A DNA stretch of 64,000 nt from Acidimicrobiaceae bacterium (GTDB lineage Bacteria > Actinomycetota > Acidimicrobiia > Acidimicrobiales > RAAP-2): contig PMFN01000039.1 in assembly GCA_003155135.1 (NCBI GenBank), positions 54,959 to 118,958 on the forward strand. Reading direction: 5' to 3'. The position numbers and the translations under genes are program-made. Below the pieces are notes generated by a model. It did not search any database and was not told the origin of the DNA. It saw only the letters and a program-made list of their open reading frames with translations. Position 1 is the stretch's first letter. Each line of letters opens with the position of its first letter. Positions 7,758 to 16,795 of the stretch are shown in pieces.

Positions 7758-7910
7758 GTGCACACCTTCCTCCACATCTGGCCGATGCTCCTCGCCTTCC
7801 TCGGCATGGGCATCATCGCCGTCTTCTCGGTGTGGGTCGCAGATTCGATCTTGGAGCGCAAAGACCAGCGCAAGCGTGACCGGGCGCGACTCGCCCGGTC
7901 CGACAAGTAG
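7758..7910 (+). CDS. 50-residue single-span membrane peptide
   Basis: GTG 7758 opens a 50-codon frame: a short start (VHTF), one membrane helix (LHIWPMLLAFLGMGIIAVFS), then VWVADSILERKDQRKR and a basic Lys/Arg tail ending at TAG 7908-7910. The helix followed by a strongly basic cytoplasmic tail fits the positive-inside rule for an N-out small membrane protein. No ribosome site is obvious. No family recognised. Confidence 0.45.
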   Translation: MHTFLHIWPMLLAFLGMGIIAVFSVWVADSILERKDQRKRDRARLARSDK

Positions 7911-8109
7911 CGCTCTGTTCCCGATTCCCGTGGCGGTCGCCGTCGCGGTGGCAATGCGCAGCCGGGGCCATTGCCGACGCCGCGCCGGTCAGTAGAGATC
8001 GGCCGCGGGGGTGGCTCCCCTAGGATTGGTTGCGGTGCATGCCCCGGTGGCATGAGCTCGCACGCACGTGGAGCTTTCCCGTTCTGGTGACGAGGCCGAA
8101 TCGAACCCC

Positions 8110-9741
8110 ATGGCAACAGCGAGGCCCCGAGATCCCGAGATGACGAACGGCGCGACGCCACCGGCGACGGTGCCTCCACTCTCGTCCTTCACCGAAGACG
8201 GTCCGTGGGAGGTCGACATGGACCGCCTGAGCTGGCGCTGCGGACTGGACCGGGTGCGCGCCGACGCCCATGCCCGGGTACCCGACCTCATGCGCTCACG
8301 CCGCCTGCCGCCAGCGGGTCGCCTGCTCGGAACCGGGATCCACCTGTCACGCGCCGTCGGGGGCTGGAGTCTCTTCGAACGACGCAAGGGGTCCCCCTAC
8401 TCGGCGGCGGGCCTCTCCCGGCGCCTTCGACGGGCGTTCGAGAAGCTCGGGCCCACCTACATCAAGCTCGGCCAGGTCATCTCGTCAGGCGAGGGCGTGC
8501 TGCCCGACGAGCTGGTTGCCGAGTTCCGTGGCCTGCGCGACCGGGTGCCCGCTGAGCCCTTCGAGGTGGTCCGCGCGGTCGTCGAGTCAGAGTTCGGGAG
8601 GCCACTCAGCCAGATCTTCGCCCACTTCGACGGCGAGCCCGCCGCCGCCGCCTCGATCGCCCAGGTCCACATGGCGACACTGCTCACCGGCGAGGAGGTC
8701 GCCGTCAAGGTGCAGCGCCCGGGCATCGGGCGACTCGTCGAACAGGATCTCTCGGTCATGGCCGCTCTCGCCCCGGTCCTGGCGAAGCACATCGACGTGC
8801 TCAAGATCATGAACTTCCCCGCACTGATCGAGCTCTTCGCCGAGACGGTCGTCGAAGAGCTCGACTTCCGGCTCGAGGCGGAGAACATGCTCGACATCGC
8901 CATGGTGCTGGACAAGACCGCGCAGCGGGCAATCCTGGTCCCGAGACCGCACCCCGACCTCGTCACCCGCCGCGTACTCGTCATGGAGCGTCTCGATGGC
9001 TTCGCCTTCGACGACGTCGCGGGCATGCGGGCCGCCGGCGTCGACACCGCTGCGGTGATCCGCGCGTGCCTCGTCTCGGTGCTCGAGGGGGCGATGATCT
9101 ATGGCGTCTTTCACGGCGACCTGCACGGGGGAAACCTGATGGTGCACCCCGACGGGCGAGTGGTGCTCCTCGACTACGGCATCACGGGCCGGCTGACCAA
9201 CCGCAGGCGGCTCATCTTCTTGAACATGTTGATGTCGGCCATCGCCGGTAACCATCGTGGGGTGCTCCAGGGCTACCAGGACCTCGGAGCCATCCCCCCC
9301 GAGACCGACCTCGACGTCTTCATGGAGGAGATCCCGGTAGACCGTCCCGGGATCGACCCGAGCACGGCGGACGCCGACCAGATGATCTCGGAGATGCGCA
9401 GGGTCACCAAGGCACTCGTCCGCCACGGCCTGCGGGTGCCCAAGGAGCTCATGTTGTTCATGAAGGACTTCATGTTCATCGACGGGGCCATGACCACGCT
9501 CGCCCCTGACCTCGACGTGGTCGCCGAGATGATGCACCTCGCCCAGTACTTCGTGCAGTTCCACGGTGAGCAGATCGCCCAGGACATCGGCCTCGACCCG
9601 AGCTCGATCACTCTCGACTCTTCTGCGTGGCTGAATTCGCTCGGGCTCGACCCCGAGGCGGGATCGATCACGCACCGCGAGATTCTCGAACAGCGAGAAG
9701 AGGTGCGGGCCAAGATGGCCGCGCACCGACGCCGCCGCTGA
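8110..9741 (+). CDS. UbiB/ABC1 (AarF) family atypical kinase
   Basis: About 543 residues from ATG 8110; GTG 8068 is an in-frame alternative. Family hallmarks: the KxGQ motif in FEKLGPTYIKLGQVISS, the Ala-rich loop AAAASIAQVHMA replacing the P-loop, VAVKVQRPG with the ATP-binding Lys, the ExD signature in EELDFRLEAEN, the catalytic HGDLHGGNLM and the metal-binding LLDYGITG. Known members act in isoprenoid quinone or lipid metabolism with ATPase rather than protein-kinase activity. Here the substrate is not evident: no quinone genes are adjacent. A C-terminal helical region of about 150 residues follows the kinase fold. Confidence 0.9.
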   Translation: MATARPRDPEMTNGATPPATVPPLSSFTEDGPWEVDMDRLSWRCGLDRVRADAHARVPDLMRSRRLPPAGRLLGTGIHLSRAVGGWSLFERRKGSPYSAAGLSRRLRRAFEKLGPTYIKLGQVISSGEGVLPDELVAEFRGLRDRVPAEPFEVVRAVVESEFGRPLSQIFAHFDGEPAAAASIAQVHMATLLTGEEVAVKVQRPGIGRLVEQDLSVMAALAPVLAKHIDVLKIMNFPALIELFAETVVEELDFRLEAENMLDIAMVLDKTAQRAILVPRPHPDLVTRRVLVMERLDGFAFDDVAGMRAAGVDTAAVIRACLVSVLEGAMIYGVFHGDLHGGNLMVHPDGRVVLLDYGITGRLTNRRRLIFLNMLMSAIAGNHRGVLQGYQDLGAIPPETDLDVFMEEIPVDRPGIDPSTADADQMISEMRRVTKALVRHGLRVPKELMLFMKDFMFIDGAMTTLAPDLDVVAEMMHLAQYFVQFHGEQIAQDIGLDPSSITLDSSAWLNSLGLDPEAGSITHREILEQREEVRAKMAAHRRRR

Positions 9742-10077
9742 ACCCTCGCGCTGGATTGGCGTGAGGGCCGGCAATGTCGAGGGCCATGCATCGCGAGGCT
9801 CGACGCCGACGGGGGCGCTCCAGCTGCGCAACGAGATGAGGCCACCGGGCTCCACGGGGGCTGCACCGCCGCCGGGCGACGGCGCCCACCGCTCCATCTT
9901 CGCCGTCCACGCCCTCGACGTGCCCCGACTCGACATGGCCCTCGACGCGACGCCTGCCTGCGCCAGTGCCCCCCCTCGATCGCCCAGGCCTGCTCACCGG
10001 TCTTCGGTTGCTGAACTCTGCGCCCGTCCTCCGCTGTCGGCCTAACATGCCGCCCGGGCGGGCGAAGGGAGCGCAAG
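9742..10077. other. Intergenic spacer without a convincing gene
   Basis: Frames here are short and low-complexity. TAACAT at about 10042-10047 could be the -10 of the downstream gene, with AAGGGAG at 10065-10071 as its ribosome site. Nothing else is seen. Confidence 0.4.
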
Positions 10078-10710
10078 GTGTTCAAGGCGCACAAGGAGCG
10101 CAAGGCGGCAGAAGCGCAGGCGTCGGCGCTGGCGGCGTGGCAAAGCGAGCGCGACGGCTACGCCGCGTTGGTCGAGACGGCGCGCAACTACCAGGGGGAG
10201 ACGTCCTCTGCGCTCCTGCTGCACGCGGGCGAGGTGCAGTTCGCCTCGGTCACCAACTGCGCCCTCGTCGAGGAGCGCAAGGGCCCGGGAACCTGGCAGG
10301 GTCAGTCACATGGCGTCTCGATACCGGTCGTGGCCGGCGTGCGCTACCGGGTCGGGGCGACCAAGGGCCACTTCGTCGCCGGCGAGCAGCACCCGAGCGC
10401 CATCGACCACGGTGAGATGGTGATCACCAACGTGCGCGTGTGCTTTCTCGGGAGTGCCCAGACCCGGGAGTGCGACTTCGCCAAGTTGCTCGGCTTCTCG
10501 CACGGCGAGGGCTTCACCACGTTCTCCGTCTCCAACCGCCAGAAGCCGACGACCGTCTACTACGGGCCAAAAGCCGCCGAGTGGGTCCACTTCCGCCTCG
10601 ACCTCGCATTGGCGCACTTCCGCGGCGACGTCGCCGACTTCGTCGGAGCGATGGAGGCCCAGCTCGCCACCCTCGACGCCGGACGACCCACATCACCGGC
10701 CGCCCCCTGA
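10078..10710 (+). CDS. Conserved hypothetical protein
   Basis: 210 residues from GTG 10078 with AAGGGAG 6 nt upstream. The N-terminus is a charged helix (KERKAAEAQASALAAWQSERDGY), followed by an all-beta domain with GHFVAGEQHPSAIDHGEMVITNVRV and QTRECDFAKLLGFSH. The order of a G-E-L-x-I-T-x-x-R-V turn followed by a T-R-E-x-x-F-x-K-L-x-x-x-x-H strand resembles a PH-like fold seen in uncharacterised actinobacterial proteins. No signal peptide or membrane helix. It precedes the PIG-L gene by 7 nt, so the two are probably co-transcribed. Function unknown. Confidence 0.7.
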   Translation: MFKAHKERKAAEAQASALAAWQSERDGYAALVETARNYQGETSSALLLHAGEVQFASVTNCALVEERKGPGTWQGQSHGVSIPVVAGVRYRVGATKGHFVAGEQHPSAIDHGEMVITNVRVCFLGSAQTRECDFAKLLGFSHGEGFTTFSVSNRQKPTTVYYGPKAAEWVHFRLDLALAHFRGDVADFVGAMEAQLATLDAGRPTSPAAP

Positions 10711-10717
10711 GGCACGG

Positions 10718-11386
10718 GTGCTGCTCGTCCTCTCGCCACACCTCGACGACGCCGTGCTCAGCGCATCGGCGCTCGTGGCTGGCGCCGACGAGTGCATCGT
10801 GGCCACGGCCTTCACCGCCGCGCCGGCGCCAGCGACGCGGCTCACCGAGTGGGACGCGGCGAGCGGGTTCCGCTCGACGGCCGGCGTCATGGCTGTCCGG
10901 CTCGCCGAGGACCGTGCCGCGCTCGAAGTCCTCGGGGTGAAAGGCCTCGGGCTCGGAGAGCTCGACGGGCACTACGGGCCCGATGCGGGGCGGCCGGCCA
11001 GGCTGGGCGCGGCCCTGGCTGCCCTCGTCGGCGAGCTCCGTCCCCGTCGCTGTGCCATCCCCCTCGGAGTGGTGCACCCCGACCACGTCGAGGTGCGCAC
11101 CGAAGCTCTGCGGGTGGCCCGGCACGTCGAGGGCATCGAGTGGCTCGCCTACTCGGACCTCCCGTATTCGCACGCGCTCCCCGGCGCCGAGGACGACGCC
11201 CTCGCCGAGGTCTGCGCTGCAGGCTGGGAGGTCGTGGCGTGCCGGCCCGTCATCTCGCCCATGCGTGATGCCAAACGTGCCGCGCTTGCCTGTTACCCCT
11301 CGCAGCTGCGCGCCCTGGCGGCCTACTTCCCCTCGGCGTCACCAGCCGAGGACGACGAGCACTACTGGCGCATCACCGCGCGCTGA
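10718..11386 (+). CDS. PIG-L/LmbE family deacetylase
   Basis: 222 residues from GTG 10718, directly after the previous gene. The Zn-binding site is at the very start: SPHLDDAV (H-x-D-D, His8/Asp11), with a second part in GVVHPDHVEVR. The family hydrolyses N-acetyl groups from GlcNAc-type substrates (GlcNAc-PI, mycothiol precursor, antibiotics). This sequence is short and lacks context from mshA/C/D or an antibiotic cluster, so I cannot call it MshB. Confidence 0.85.
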   Translation: MLLVLSPHLDDAVLSASALVAGADECIVATAFTAAPAPATRLTEWDAASGFRSTAGVMAVRLAEDRAALEVLGVKGLGLGELDGHYGPDAGRPARLGAALAALVGELRPRRCAIPLGVVHPDHVEVRTEALRVARHVEGIEWLAYSDLPYSHALPGAEDDALAEVCAAGWEVVACRPVISPMRDAKRAALACYPSQLRALAAYFPSASPAEDDEHYWRITAR

Positions 11387-11388
11387 AC

Positions 11389-11547
11389 TCAGGCGACCGT
11401 CGCCGGTGCGCCGTGGGACTGGGCGGGGCTCGACAGCCACGCCCGGGCTTCGGCGAGCTTCAATATCGTGTCGCTCGTCGCCTTCGACTCGATCGCTTCG
11501 AGCAAGCGACGGTCGAGGGCCACGAGGAGTTCGTCGGTGGTTGCCAT
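11389..11547 (-). CDS. Small conserved hypothetical protein (52 aa)
   Basis: ATG 11547 preceded closely by GGAGG. The peptide MATTDELLVALDRRLLEA followed by KLAEARAWLSSPAQSHG is a helical hairpin with a polar tail, and the composition is that of a real protein. Its stop faces the PIG-L stop with only 2 nt between the two codons (convergent). No function known. Confidence 0.55.
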   Translation of the reverse strand: MATTDELLVALDRRLLEAIESKATSDTILKLAEARAWLSSPAQSHGAPATVA

Positions 11548-11617
11548 GCCTCCATCGTCGCACTGTGCGCGCTCTATCCGGGGAACCGGTACCGGCAGAG
11601 GCAGAGGCCCGCGCACG

Positions 11618-11623
11618 TAGCAT
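11618..11623 (+). promoter_or_regulatory. -10 element (TAGCAT), leaderless start
   Basis: TAGCAT ends 6 nt before ATG 11630, so transcription should begin at or next to the start codon. Confidence 0.5.
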
Positions 11624-11629
11624 CTCCCC

Positions 11630-11908
11630 ATGACCCGCCTGGCTCCGGCGACGTGCGCCCTGCTCGGCGCCTGCTCGATCCTCGTCGGCACGATCTTCGC
11701 CAGTGTCTTCGTGATCCGCCAGACGCATTGCGAGATGTCCCAGGTCCTGCTGGCCCAGGCACCGGGCTGCACCGGCGACACCATCGGTTCGGTGGTCGGC
11801 TGGGTGCTCCTCGCCGCCGGCGCACTCACCGTCGTCCTCGCTGCGATGCTTTCGACGCCGCTGTTCGCCGAGAAGCGCAGGCGGCGCTCCGAGTTACCCG
11901 AGGACTGA
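11630..11908 (+). CDS. Small two-span membrane protein
   Basis: 92 residues with two membrane helices (about 7-28 and 53-75), an extracytoplasmic loop with two Cys (HCEMSQ ... GCTGDT) that could pair, and a basic C-terminus EKRRRR. The start is fixed by the -10 element 6 nt upstream. Unknown family. Confidence 0.65.
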   Translation: MTRLAPATCALLGACSILVGTIFASVFVIRQTHCEMSQVLLAQAPGCTGDTIGSVVGWVLLAAGALTVVLAAMLSTPLFAEKRRRRSELPED

Positions 11909-11959
11909 TCCCGGGCTCGCCCCAGGGGGGGCCGCCACCAGGCGCTTCGGCGCAGCGCT

Positions 11960-13282
11960 TCAGCGCTTGGCGTTGAACACGTCGGTGCCGAACGGGGCAA
12001 GGCCCTTGGCGGCGGCGAAGCCGAGGTGCCCGAGCCCGTCGGCGCCACCGGTCGTGAGCCCAAGGAGGTCCTCGTAGCTGCGCAGAGCCGAGTAGTGGTT
12101 GTAGGAGCCAGTGGTGTCGGTGCTCCCCGGGATGATGTAGCGGCGGTCGAGCACGAGTGCGCCGATCTGGCCACCCCCCGGTGCTGCGGCATCGCTGGTT
12201 GCGCCCGCATTCCCGGGCGCCTGGGTGTTCGGGCCCGGTTGCTCCCCGCAGCACGCCGAGTCGTCGCCCTCGGCCTCGTCGAAGGTGAGCACCACCATCA
12301 TGTGGCCGGCACGATAGGCAGGCGAGTTGAGCAGGAGGGGCATCCAGTGGGCGAGGAAGTCATCGGCACCGACGAGGCCGCCGTCATTCGAACCGTCGCT
12401 GTTGAGCCCGGCGCACGTGCCGTCGTGGCCGTCGCTGCACAGGTTCGGCGTGATGAAGGCGAAGCGTGGGGTGCTCGACGACTTGGAGAGGTCGATGGCG
12501 AGGTGCCCCAAGGGGCTCGGCGTGCCGTTGGCGCCGAGGGTCCCGAGGGGCACGACGTTGGCACTGCACTCGGCTGCCTGGTCGATGATCGAGTGGAAAT
12601 ACACGAAGGGGTTGTGCCGCGTCGTGTACTGGTCGCTCGCCGTCGCCACTTCCGCCGTGTCGGGTGCGCCGACGCTCGGGTGGGCGCAGTCGGTCCCTCC
12701 GCTCGGGTCGGGCGTCCCGCCGTCGCGCGTGGGGTCGTTGCCCATGTCCTGGTCGTACCCACGCCACGAGGCCACGTGGGTCTTCGGGTTCGGCGGGTAC
12801 TTGGCGTCGAGCTGGTTGGCGATGGTGGCCACCCCGGCGGGGTAGACGCAGCCCGAGCCGTCGACCTGGCCTGGGTTTGCCGTCTGGTGGGCATCGGGGG
12901 TGCCCGGGGTGACGTCGGTGTAGACGAAGCCGTTCACCGCGCAGTCAGCCTGGGTGGTGAGGGTGGGGGACTGGCCTGAGACCTGGGCGATGTAGTTGTC
13001 GAGGCTGTTGTGCCCGATGCCGTAGTAGTGCTCGATGAGCACCCCCTCCGGGCGCAGGGTGCCGTTCAGGTAGGTGGCCGGCGAACCGGGTCCGAAGGTC
13101 GCCGAGTAGCCCTCGTTCTCGAGGTCGATCACGAAGATGTGCTGCACCGCCCCGACCGGCAGCGCGGCCCGCACGACTTTGGCCGGGCTCGCCGCCGAGG
13201 CCCGTGTGACACCGACAGCACCGAGAGTGGCGGCGGCGAGCGTCGCCGCCGCAAGGATCGAGATGGGATGGCGAAGCGTCAT
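11960..13282 (-). CDS. Secreted phosphoesterase (phospholipase C / acid phosphatase type)
   Basis: 440 residues, ATG 13282 with GGAGAGG upstream. A signal peptide (ISILAAATLAAATLGAVGVTRASA) is followed by the phosphoesterase family (PF04185) fold: VIDLENEGYSATFG near the start, YYGIGHNSLDNYIAQVSGQSPT, a middle DFLAHWMPLLL, LTFDEAEGDD and the C-terminal SYNHYSALRSYEDLLGL. These carry the acidic/His metal-site residues of the family. Several Cys pairs fit an exported enzyme. Likely releases phosphate from organic phosphoesters outside the cell; the exact substrate is not readable. Confidence 0.85.
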   Translation of the reverse strand: MTLRHPISILAAATLAAATLGAVGVTRASAASPAKVVRAALPVGAVQHIFVIDLENEGYSATFGPGSPATYLNGTLRPEGVLIEHYYGIGHNSLDNYIAQVSGQSPTLTTQADCAVNGFVYTDVTPGTPDAHQTANPGQVDGSGCVYPAGVATIANQLDAKYPPNPKTHVASWRGYDQDMGNDPTRDGGTPDPSGGTDCAHPSVGAPDTAEVATASDQYTTRHNPFVYFHSIIDQAAECSANVVPLGTLGANGTPSPLGHLAIDLSKSSSTPRFAFITPNLCSDGHDGTCAGLNSDGSNDGGLVGADDFLAHWMPLLLNSPAYRAGHMMVVLTFDEAEGDDSACCGEQPGPNTQAPGNAGATSDAAAPGGGQIGALVLDRRYIIPGSTDTTGSYNHYSALRSYEDLLGLTTGGADGLGHLGFAAAKGLAPFGTDVFNAKR

Positions 13283-13444
13283 TGGCCTCTCCTGGCTTCG
13301 ACTGGGTTGGCCCCGTCAGGAAGTCGGACCCTAACAGCGCCGTCGCCTCGGCGTCGTCGCGCCCACGGCGCGAAGCAAGGCAACATGGGGCATGGCTGGA
13401 TCGACGAGCGAGGGGCCGACTGTCCTCGTCCGAGGGGGCCCCTG

Positions 13445-13852
13445 ATGGTGGCCGCCACCTCGGTCAGTCTCGAAGCCCTAGCCGGCGCGGTCTACTTCAT
13501 CTCGCTCGTGATCGTGCTCTGGGCCTTGCTCGACATGCTCCGCCGCCCCAGGAGTCAGCTGAACCCCATCCAGAAGCTGGGCTGGTCGATCGCCCTCGTC
13601 ATCGGCTGGCTCCTGCCCTTCGGGATCCTTGGCGCGTGCCTCGGGCTCGCCTACCTCGGCCCGGTGCGACGGGGCCTCAACGCCGGGGCCGCAGCTCCCG
13701 TCGAAGCCCCCCTGGCCGACCCGGTCGCCCTCGCCGACGCACAGCGCGCACGGGCAGCGGGGCCACCCGCCGGTTGGTATCCGGACCCCTCGGGAGAGCG
13801 GGGGACCCGCTGGTGGGACGGGGTCGGCTGGACCCCGCTCACGCAGGGGTAG
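13445..13852 (+). CDS. Small membrane protein with PLDc_N-like helices and DUF2510 tail
   Basis: 135 residues from ATG 13445 (GAGGGG upstream). Two membrane helices (about 12-30 and 44-70) with the basic loop RRPRSQLNPIQKLGW between them look like the PLDc_N membrane module. The C-terminus PPAGWYPDPSGERGTRWWDGVGWT is a DUF2510 domain (W-Y-x-D-P ... R-x-W-D-G-x-x-W), typical of actinobacterial envelope proteins. Function unknown. Confidence 0.75.
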   Translation: MVAATSVSLEALAGAVYFISLVIVLWALLDMLRRPRSQLNPIQKLGWSIALVIGWLLPFGILGACLGLAYLGPVRRGLNAGAAAPVEAPLADPVALADAQRARAAGPPAGWYPDPSGERGTRWWDGVGWTPLTQG

Positions 13853-13859
13853 GCCCCGA

Positions 13860-15260
13860 TCAGTCGAGCGCGTCGAGCGGGTTCGCCAACAGAGCCGGTG
13901 GCCGAGCACCACTGTGACCCTCGTAGCCCTCCCACCACCGGTTGGCGTCGGGCGGCGTCGGCAGCCCAAGGCTCTTTCGCTCGTTGATGTTGTCACGCAC
14001 CGTCGCCTTCAGCCGGGCGAGGGAGCGGAGCTGGCTGGCGCGGGGCCGCCCACCGGACCACAGCGCCTCTTCGAGGTGCCACGACTGGGTCCGAGCCGTG
14101 ACGGCGGCGTCGGTTGCCGCCTCGGCGGCGGCACGCACGTCGTCGGTGACCTCGGCCATCACGTCGGCCGCGCGCAGCCAGCCGTAGTCCATGTCCAAGA
14201 TCATGAGGCCCTGGGCGACCTCGAAGGGGCCCACGATGTCGAGGAGCGGGTCGATGACGGTGAGCTCGGTCGACGGGGGGAGCGGATAACGGAGGTTGGC
14301 CAGCTGGCGGTCAGCGAACGCGACCGCCCCCACCGAGCGCAAGAAGACCCCGACCATGTTCATGGAGGCGAAGTCACGCTCGTCGCGCGGCTGGGTGAGA
14401 GGGATGGCCACGATGGCGAAGATCCGGGTCGCGCCGAGCCGGGCCGCCGCCTCGACCGGGATGTTCTGGAGGACACCGCCGTCCACATAGACGTCGTCGG
14501 CCATCGAGCGCGGCGGGAACACCATCGGCACGCTGGCCGAGGCCATGACACCCTCGAGGAGGGGGACCGGACCGCGCCCCGCACCGGCCACCGGTGTCAC
14601 GGCGTCGGACTCGACGATCGTGCCGTCTTGGGTGACGTAGCGCAGTACCCCGGCACCGAGGGCCAGGACGGCCAGGCGCAGCTCGATCCCCGGGCGGGCG
14701 ATCAGCGCTGGGTCGATCGGCCGGATGCCGCTCGTGCCAGGCACACTCAATGCCCGGGTCAAGGGGTCGAGCGTCAGCATCGAGCTCGGGTTCGCCCGCA
14801 GCCCTCGGCGAGCCGGGGGAAGCTTGGGAAGGGACTTCACGATGCCCGCCAGGAGGCGGCCCCAGCTGCGGCCCCCAGCCGGGCGGGTGGGCACGCCGCC
14901 CACGATGGGGCCGAGATCCTCGCCGGGTATCGGTGGCCGGATCCGGTCGGTGATGTAGTCGTCGATGACCCGGCCAAAAGGTGTGCCGTCGAGTTCGGCG
15001 ACCCAGGGCTGCTTGGCGAAGAGCATCTCGGTGTGGGTCATCGCGAGCAAGTCCTCGCGCAGATCGTCGGTGGCGGCGGCGAACTCGGCCATCGAGCGGC
15101 CCTGGGCGAGCACGGCGCCGGTGATGGCACCTGCCGAGGTGGCGGTGATCACGTCGGGCACCACGCCGCACTCTTCGACCAGGAAGCTGAGCGCTCCGGC
15201 CTCGAAGGCCCCCTTCGTCCCCCCGCCGGCCAGGACGAAGGCTGTCGACTGCTCGCGCAC
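13860..15260 (-). CDS. Patatin-like phospholipase
   Basis: 466 residues from GTG 15260. The oxyanion glycine loop is LAGGGTKGAFEAG, the nucleophile elbow TATSAGAITG (G-x-S-x-G with Thr at the first position), and the catalytic Asp in VYVDGGVLQNIP. Together these give the Ser-Asp dyad of patatins. A long insert (about residues 105-160) and a helical C-terminal region of about 150 residues follow. No signal peptide, so probably a cytosolic or membrane-associated lipase. The gene end faces the DUF2510 gene, 7 nt apart. Confidence 0.88.
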   Translation of the reverse strand: MREQSTAFVLAGGGTKGAFEAGALSFLVEECGVVPDVITATSAGAITGAVLAQGRSMAEFAAATDDLREDLLAMTHTEMLFAKQPWVAELDGTPFGRVIDDYITDRIRPPIPGEDLGPIVGGVPTRPAGGRSWGRLLAGIVKSLPKLPPARRGLRANPSSMLTLDPLTRALSVPGTSGIRPIDPALIARPGIELRLAVLALGAGVLRYVTQDGTIVESDAVTPVAGAGRGPVPLLEGVMASASVPMVFPPRSMADDVYVDGGVLQNIPVEAAARLGATRIFAIVAIPLTQPRDERDFASMNMVGVFLRSVGAVAFADRQLANLRYPLPPSTELTVIDPLLDIVGPFEVAQGLMILDMDYGWLRAADVMAEVTDDVRAAAEAATDAAVTARTQSWHLEEALWSGGRPRASQLRSLARLKATVRDNINERKSLGLPTPPDANRWWEGYEGHSGARPPALLANPLDALD

Positions 15261-15304
15261 TGCTGCAGTTTCCCATCTGTCGCGCGACAGCGAAAACCCG
15301 CCGT

Positions 15305-15526
15305 TCAACCGCCTGCGGCGGCGGTGACGACCTCGACGGCCGCCCCGTCTTCCAGCTCGACGCTCTCCCATAGCGAGCGCGGGACGACCTCCCGGTTGAC
15401 GGCGACGGCGATCCCGCGACCATGCCAGGACTCTCGGCGGACGAGCGCGGCGACCGAGGTCCCGCGGGGCAGTTCCATGGGCACCCCGTTGACCGTCGCC
15501 GTCACCACCTGCGCCGCCTCCGTCAT
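15305..15526 (-). CDS. thiS: Sulfur carrier protein ThiS
   Basis: 73 residues ending in GG, the C-terminal Gly-Gly needed for thiocarboxylate formation in thiazole synthesis. The ubiquitin-like pattern is visible: VTATVNGVPMELPRGTSVAALV, then GIAVAVNREVVPRSLW and AAVEVVTAAAGG. The start ATG overlaps the thiO stop by 4 nt, so it is translated with thiO. thiG, the usual partner, does not follow: the next gene downstream is the patatin. Confidence 0.93.
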   Translation of the reverse strand: MTEAAQVVTATVNGVPMELPRGTSVAALVRRESWHGRGIAVAVNREVVPRSLWESVELEDGAAVEVVTAAAGG

Positions 15527-16725
15527 GGCTCGCCGAGCGCTCCTCTCGCGCCGAGGGCGAGATGGGAGCCCCGCTCGGCGCCGAAGTGGCCCATCGGGGA
15601 GGGGGGAGCCGCGCCGGCGTAGAGCGCGACGAGGGCAGCAGCGGTGATCGGCGCGAGCAGGATGCCGTTGCGGTAGTGGCCGGTGGCGACTGCCAGCCGC
15701 TCGGTCGTGGTCCACCCGACATAGGGGGCGTTGTCCGGCGTGGCCGGCCGGAAGCCGCAGATGGCCTCTTCGAATGCAAGCTCGTCGAGGCCCGGGACGA
15801 GACGGCGTGCGTCGTCGAGAAGGGCGAAGACCTGGCCCACCTGGACGCTGCCGTCGAACCCGCGCTCCTCGCTGGTGGCGCCAATGACGAGCGACCCGTC
15901 CGAGCGCGGCACCAGGTAGCACGCCCGTCCCTGCACGAGGCCCCGCACCGTGCGCGAGAGGAGGGGGGCGCGTGGCCCCCCTCGCAGGCGCACGATGTGC
16001 CCCTTCACCGGCCGCACCTGCGGAACGGACCCCCCGACGTGGCCGAGCAGGGAGCCACTGCGTGCGCCCGCCGCCACGACGAGCATCCCCGCCGCCACGG
16101 CGCTCTCGTCGTCGAGCTCGGCACCCGAGGCGCCACCTCGGGCGTCGAGGAGGATCCGCCGGGCGCTTCTCGCCAAGAACTCGACCCCGGCTCTCCTGCA
16201 AGCCTCGAGCAGGGCGGCGAGGAGCGCCCGGTTGTCGACTTGGTGGTCGCCCGGCACGTGCGCGCCACCCCGGATGCCCGGCGACAGCGCCGGCTCGAGC
16301 CCCCGGCACTCGCTGGCCGACAGGCGGACGGCGTCGAGCCCGAGGGACCGCTGGTAGGCGAGGACGTCGTCGATGGCGCGGCGGTCGGAGCTGTCGAGCC
16401 CGACCACCACCGTCCCGCAGCGCCGATAGCCGACACGCATGTCCGCCGCCGCCTCGAGCTCGGCGGCGAAGTCCTCCCAGTGCGCTGCACCGGCCAGCAG
16501 GAGCTCGGAGAGGGGCTCCTCCCCGAAGTGCGCCTCGGTGACCGGGGCGAGCATGCCTGCCGCCACCCAGGATGCGCCATGGCCGGGGGAGGGGTCGACC
16601 ACCGCCACCGTGACGCCAGCGAGGGCGAATCGCCACGCAGCAGCGAGGCCGATCACGCCGCCACCCAGCACGGCCACGTCGAACGGGCCCCGACCTGCCT
16701 GACCTGGCGGAGCACCATTGCTCAT
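15523..16725 (-). CDS. thiO: Glycine oxidase ThiO
   Basis: 400 residues, FAD-dependent oxidase of the DAO family that makes the imine used for the thiazole ring of thiamine. Dinucleotide-binding [19 protein letters not shown] lies near residue 20, a central substrate domain follows, and the C-terminal signature is [19 protein letters not shown] 16725 is set by a -10 element 6 nt upstream. Together with thiS it forms a two-gene unit. No TPP riboswitch can be present, because the transcript starts at the ATG. Confidence 0.92.
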   Translation of the reverse strand: MSNGAPPGQAGRGPFDVAVLGGGVIGLAAAWRFALAGVTVAVVDPSPGHGASWVAAGMLAPVTEAHFGEEPLSELLLAGAAHWEDFAAELEAAADMRVGYRRCGTVVVGLDSSDRRAIDDVLAYQRSLGLDAVRLSASECRGLEPALSPGIRGGAHVPGDHQVDNRALLAALLEACRRAGVEFLARSARRILLDARGGASGAELDDESAVAAGMLVVAAGARSGSLLGHVGGSVPQVRPVKGHIVRLRGGPRAPLLSRTVRGLVQGRACYLVPRSDGSLVIGATSEERGFDGSVQVGQVFALLDDARRLVPGLDELAFEEAICGFRPATPDNAPYVGWTTTERLAVATGHYRNGILLAPITAAALVALYAGAAPPSPMGHFGAERGSHLALGARGALGEP

Positions 16726-16731
16726 CGTGCG

Positions 16732-16737
16732 ATTCTA
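16732..16737 (-). promoter_or_regulatory. -10 element (TAGAAT) of thiO, leaderless start
   Basis: TAGAAT on the minus strand with a 6-nt spacer to ATG 16725; the transcript would begin at the start codon. Confidence 0.55.
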
Positions 16738-16795
16738 CGTTCGGGCCCGCAGGGCCCGGCCCCGGCAGCCCGTTGGGCGGGCGCAGGTCGTCGTG

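Noticed and set aside
9761-10045. Plus-strand 94-codon frame
   Set aside because: No ribosome site, low-complexity composition, no family; left as intergenic.
11384-11391. TGA...TCA palindromes at convergent gene ends (also 25558 and 63108)
   Set aside because: Facing stop codons are complementary by nature; the stems are too short to count, except the 8-bp one at 28206-28238 listed as a feature.
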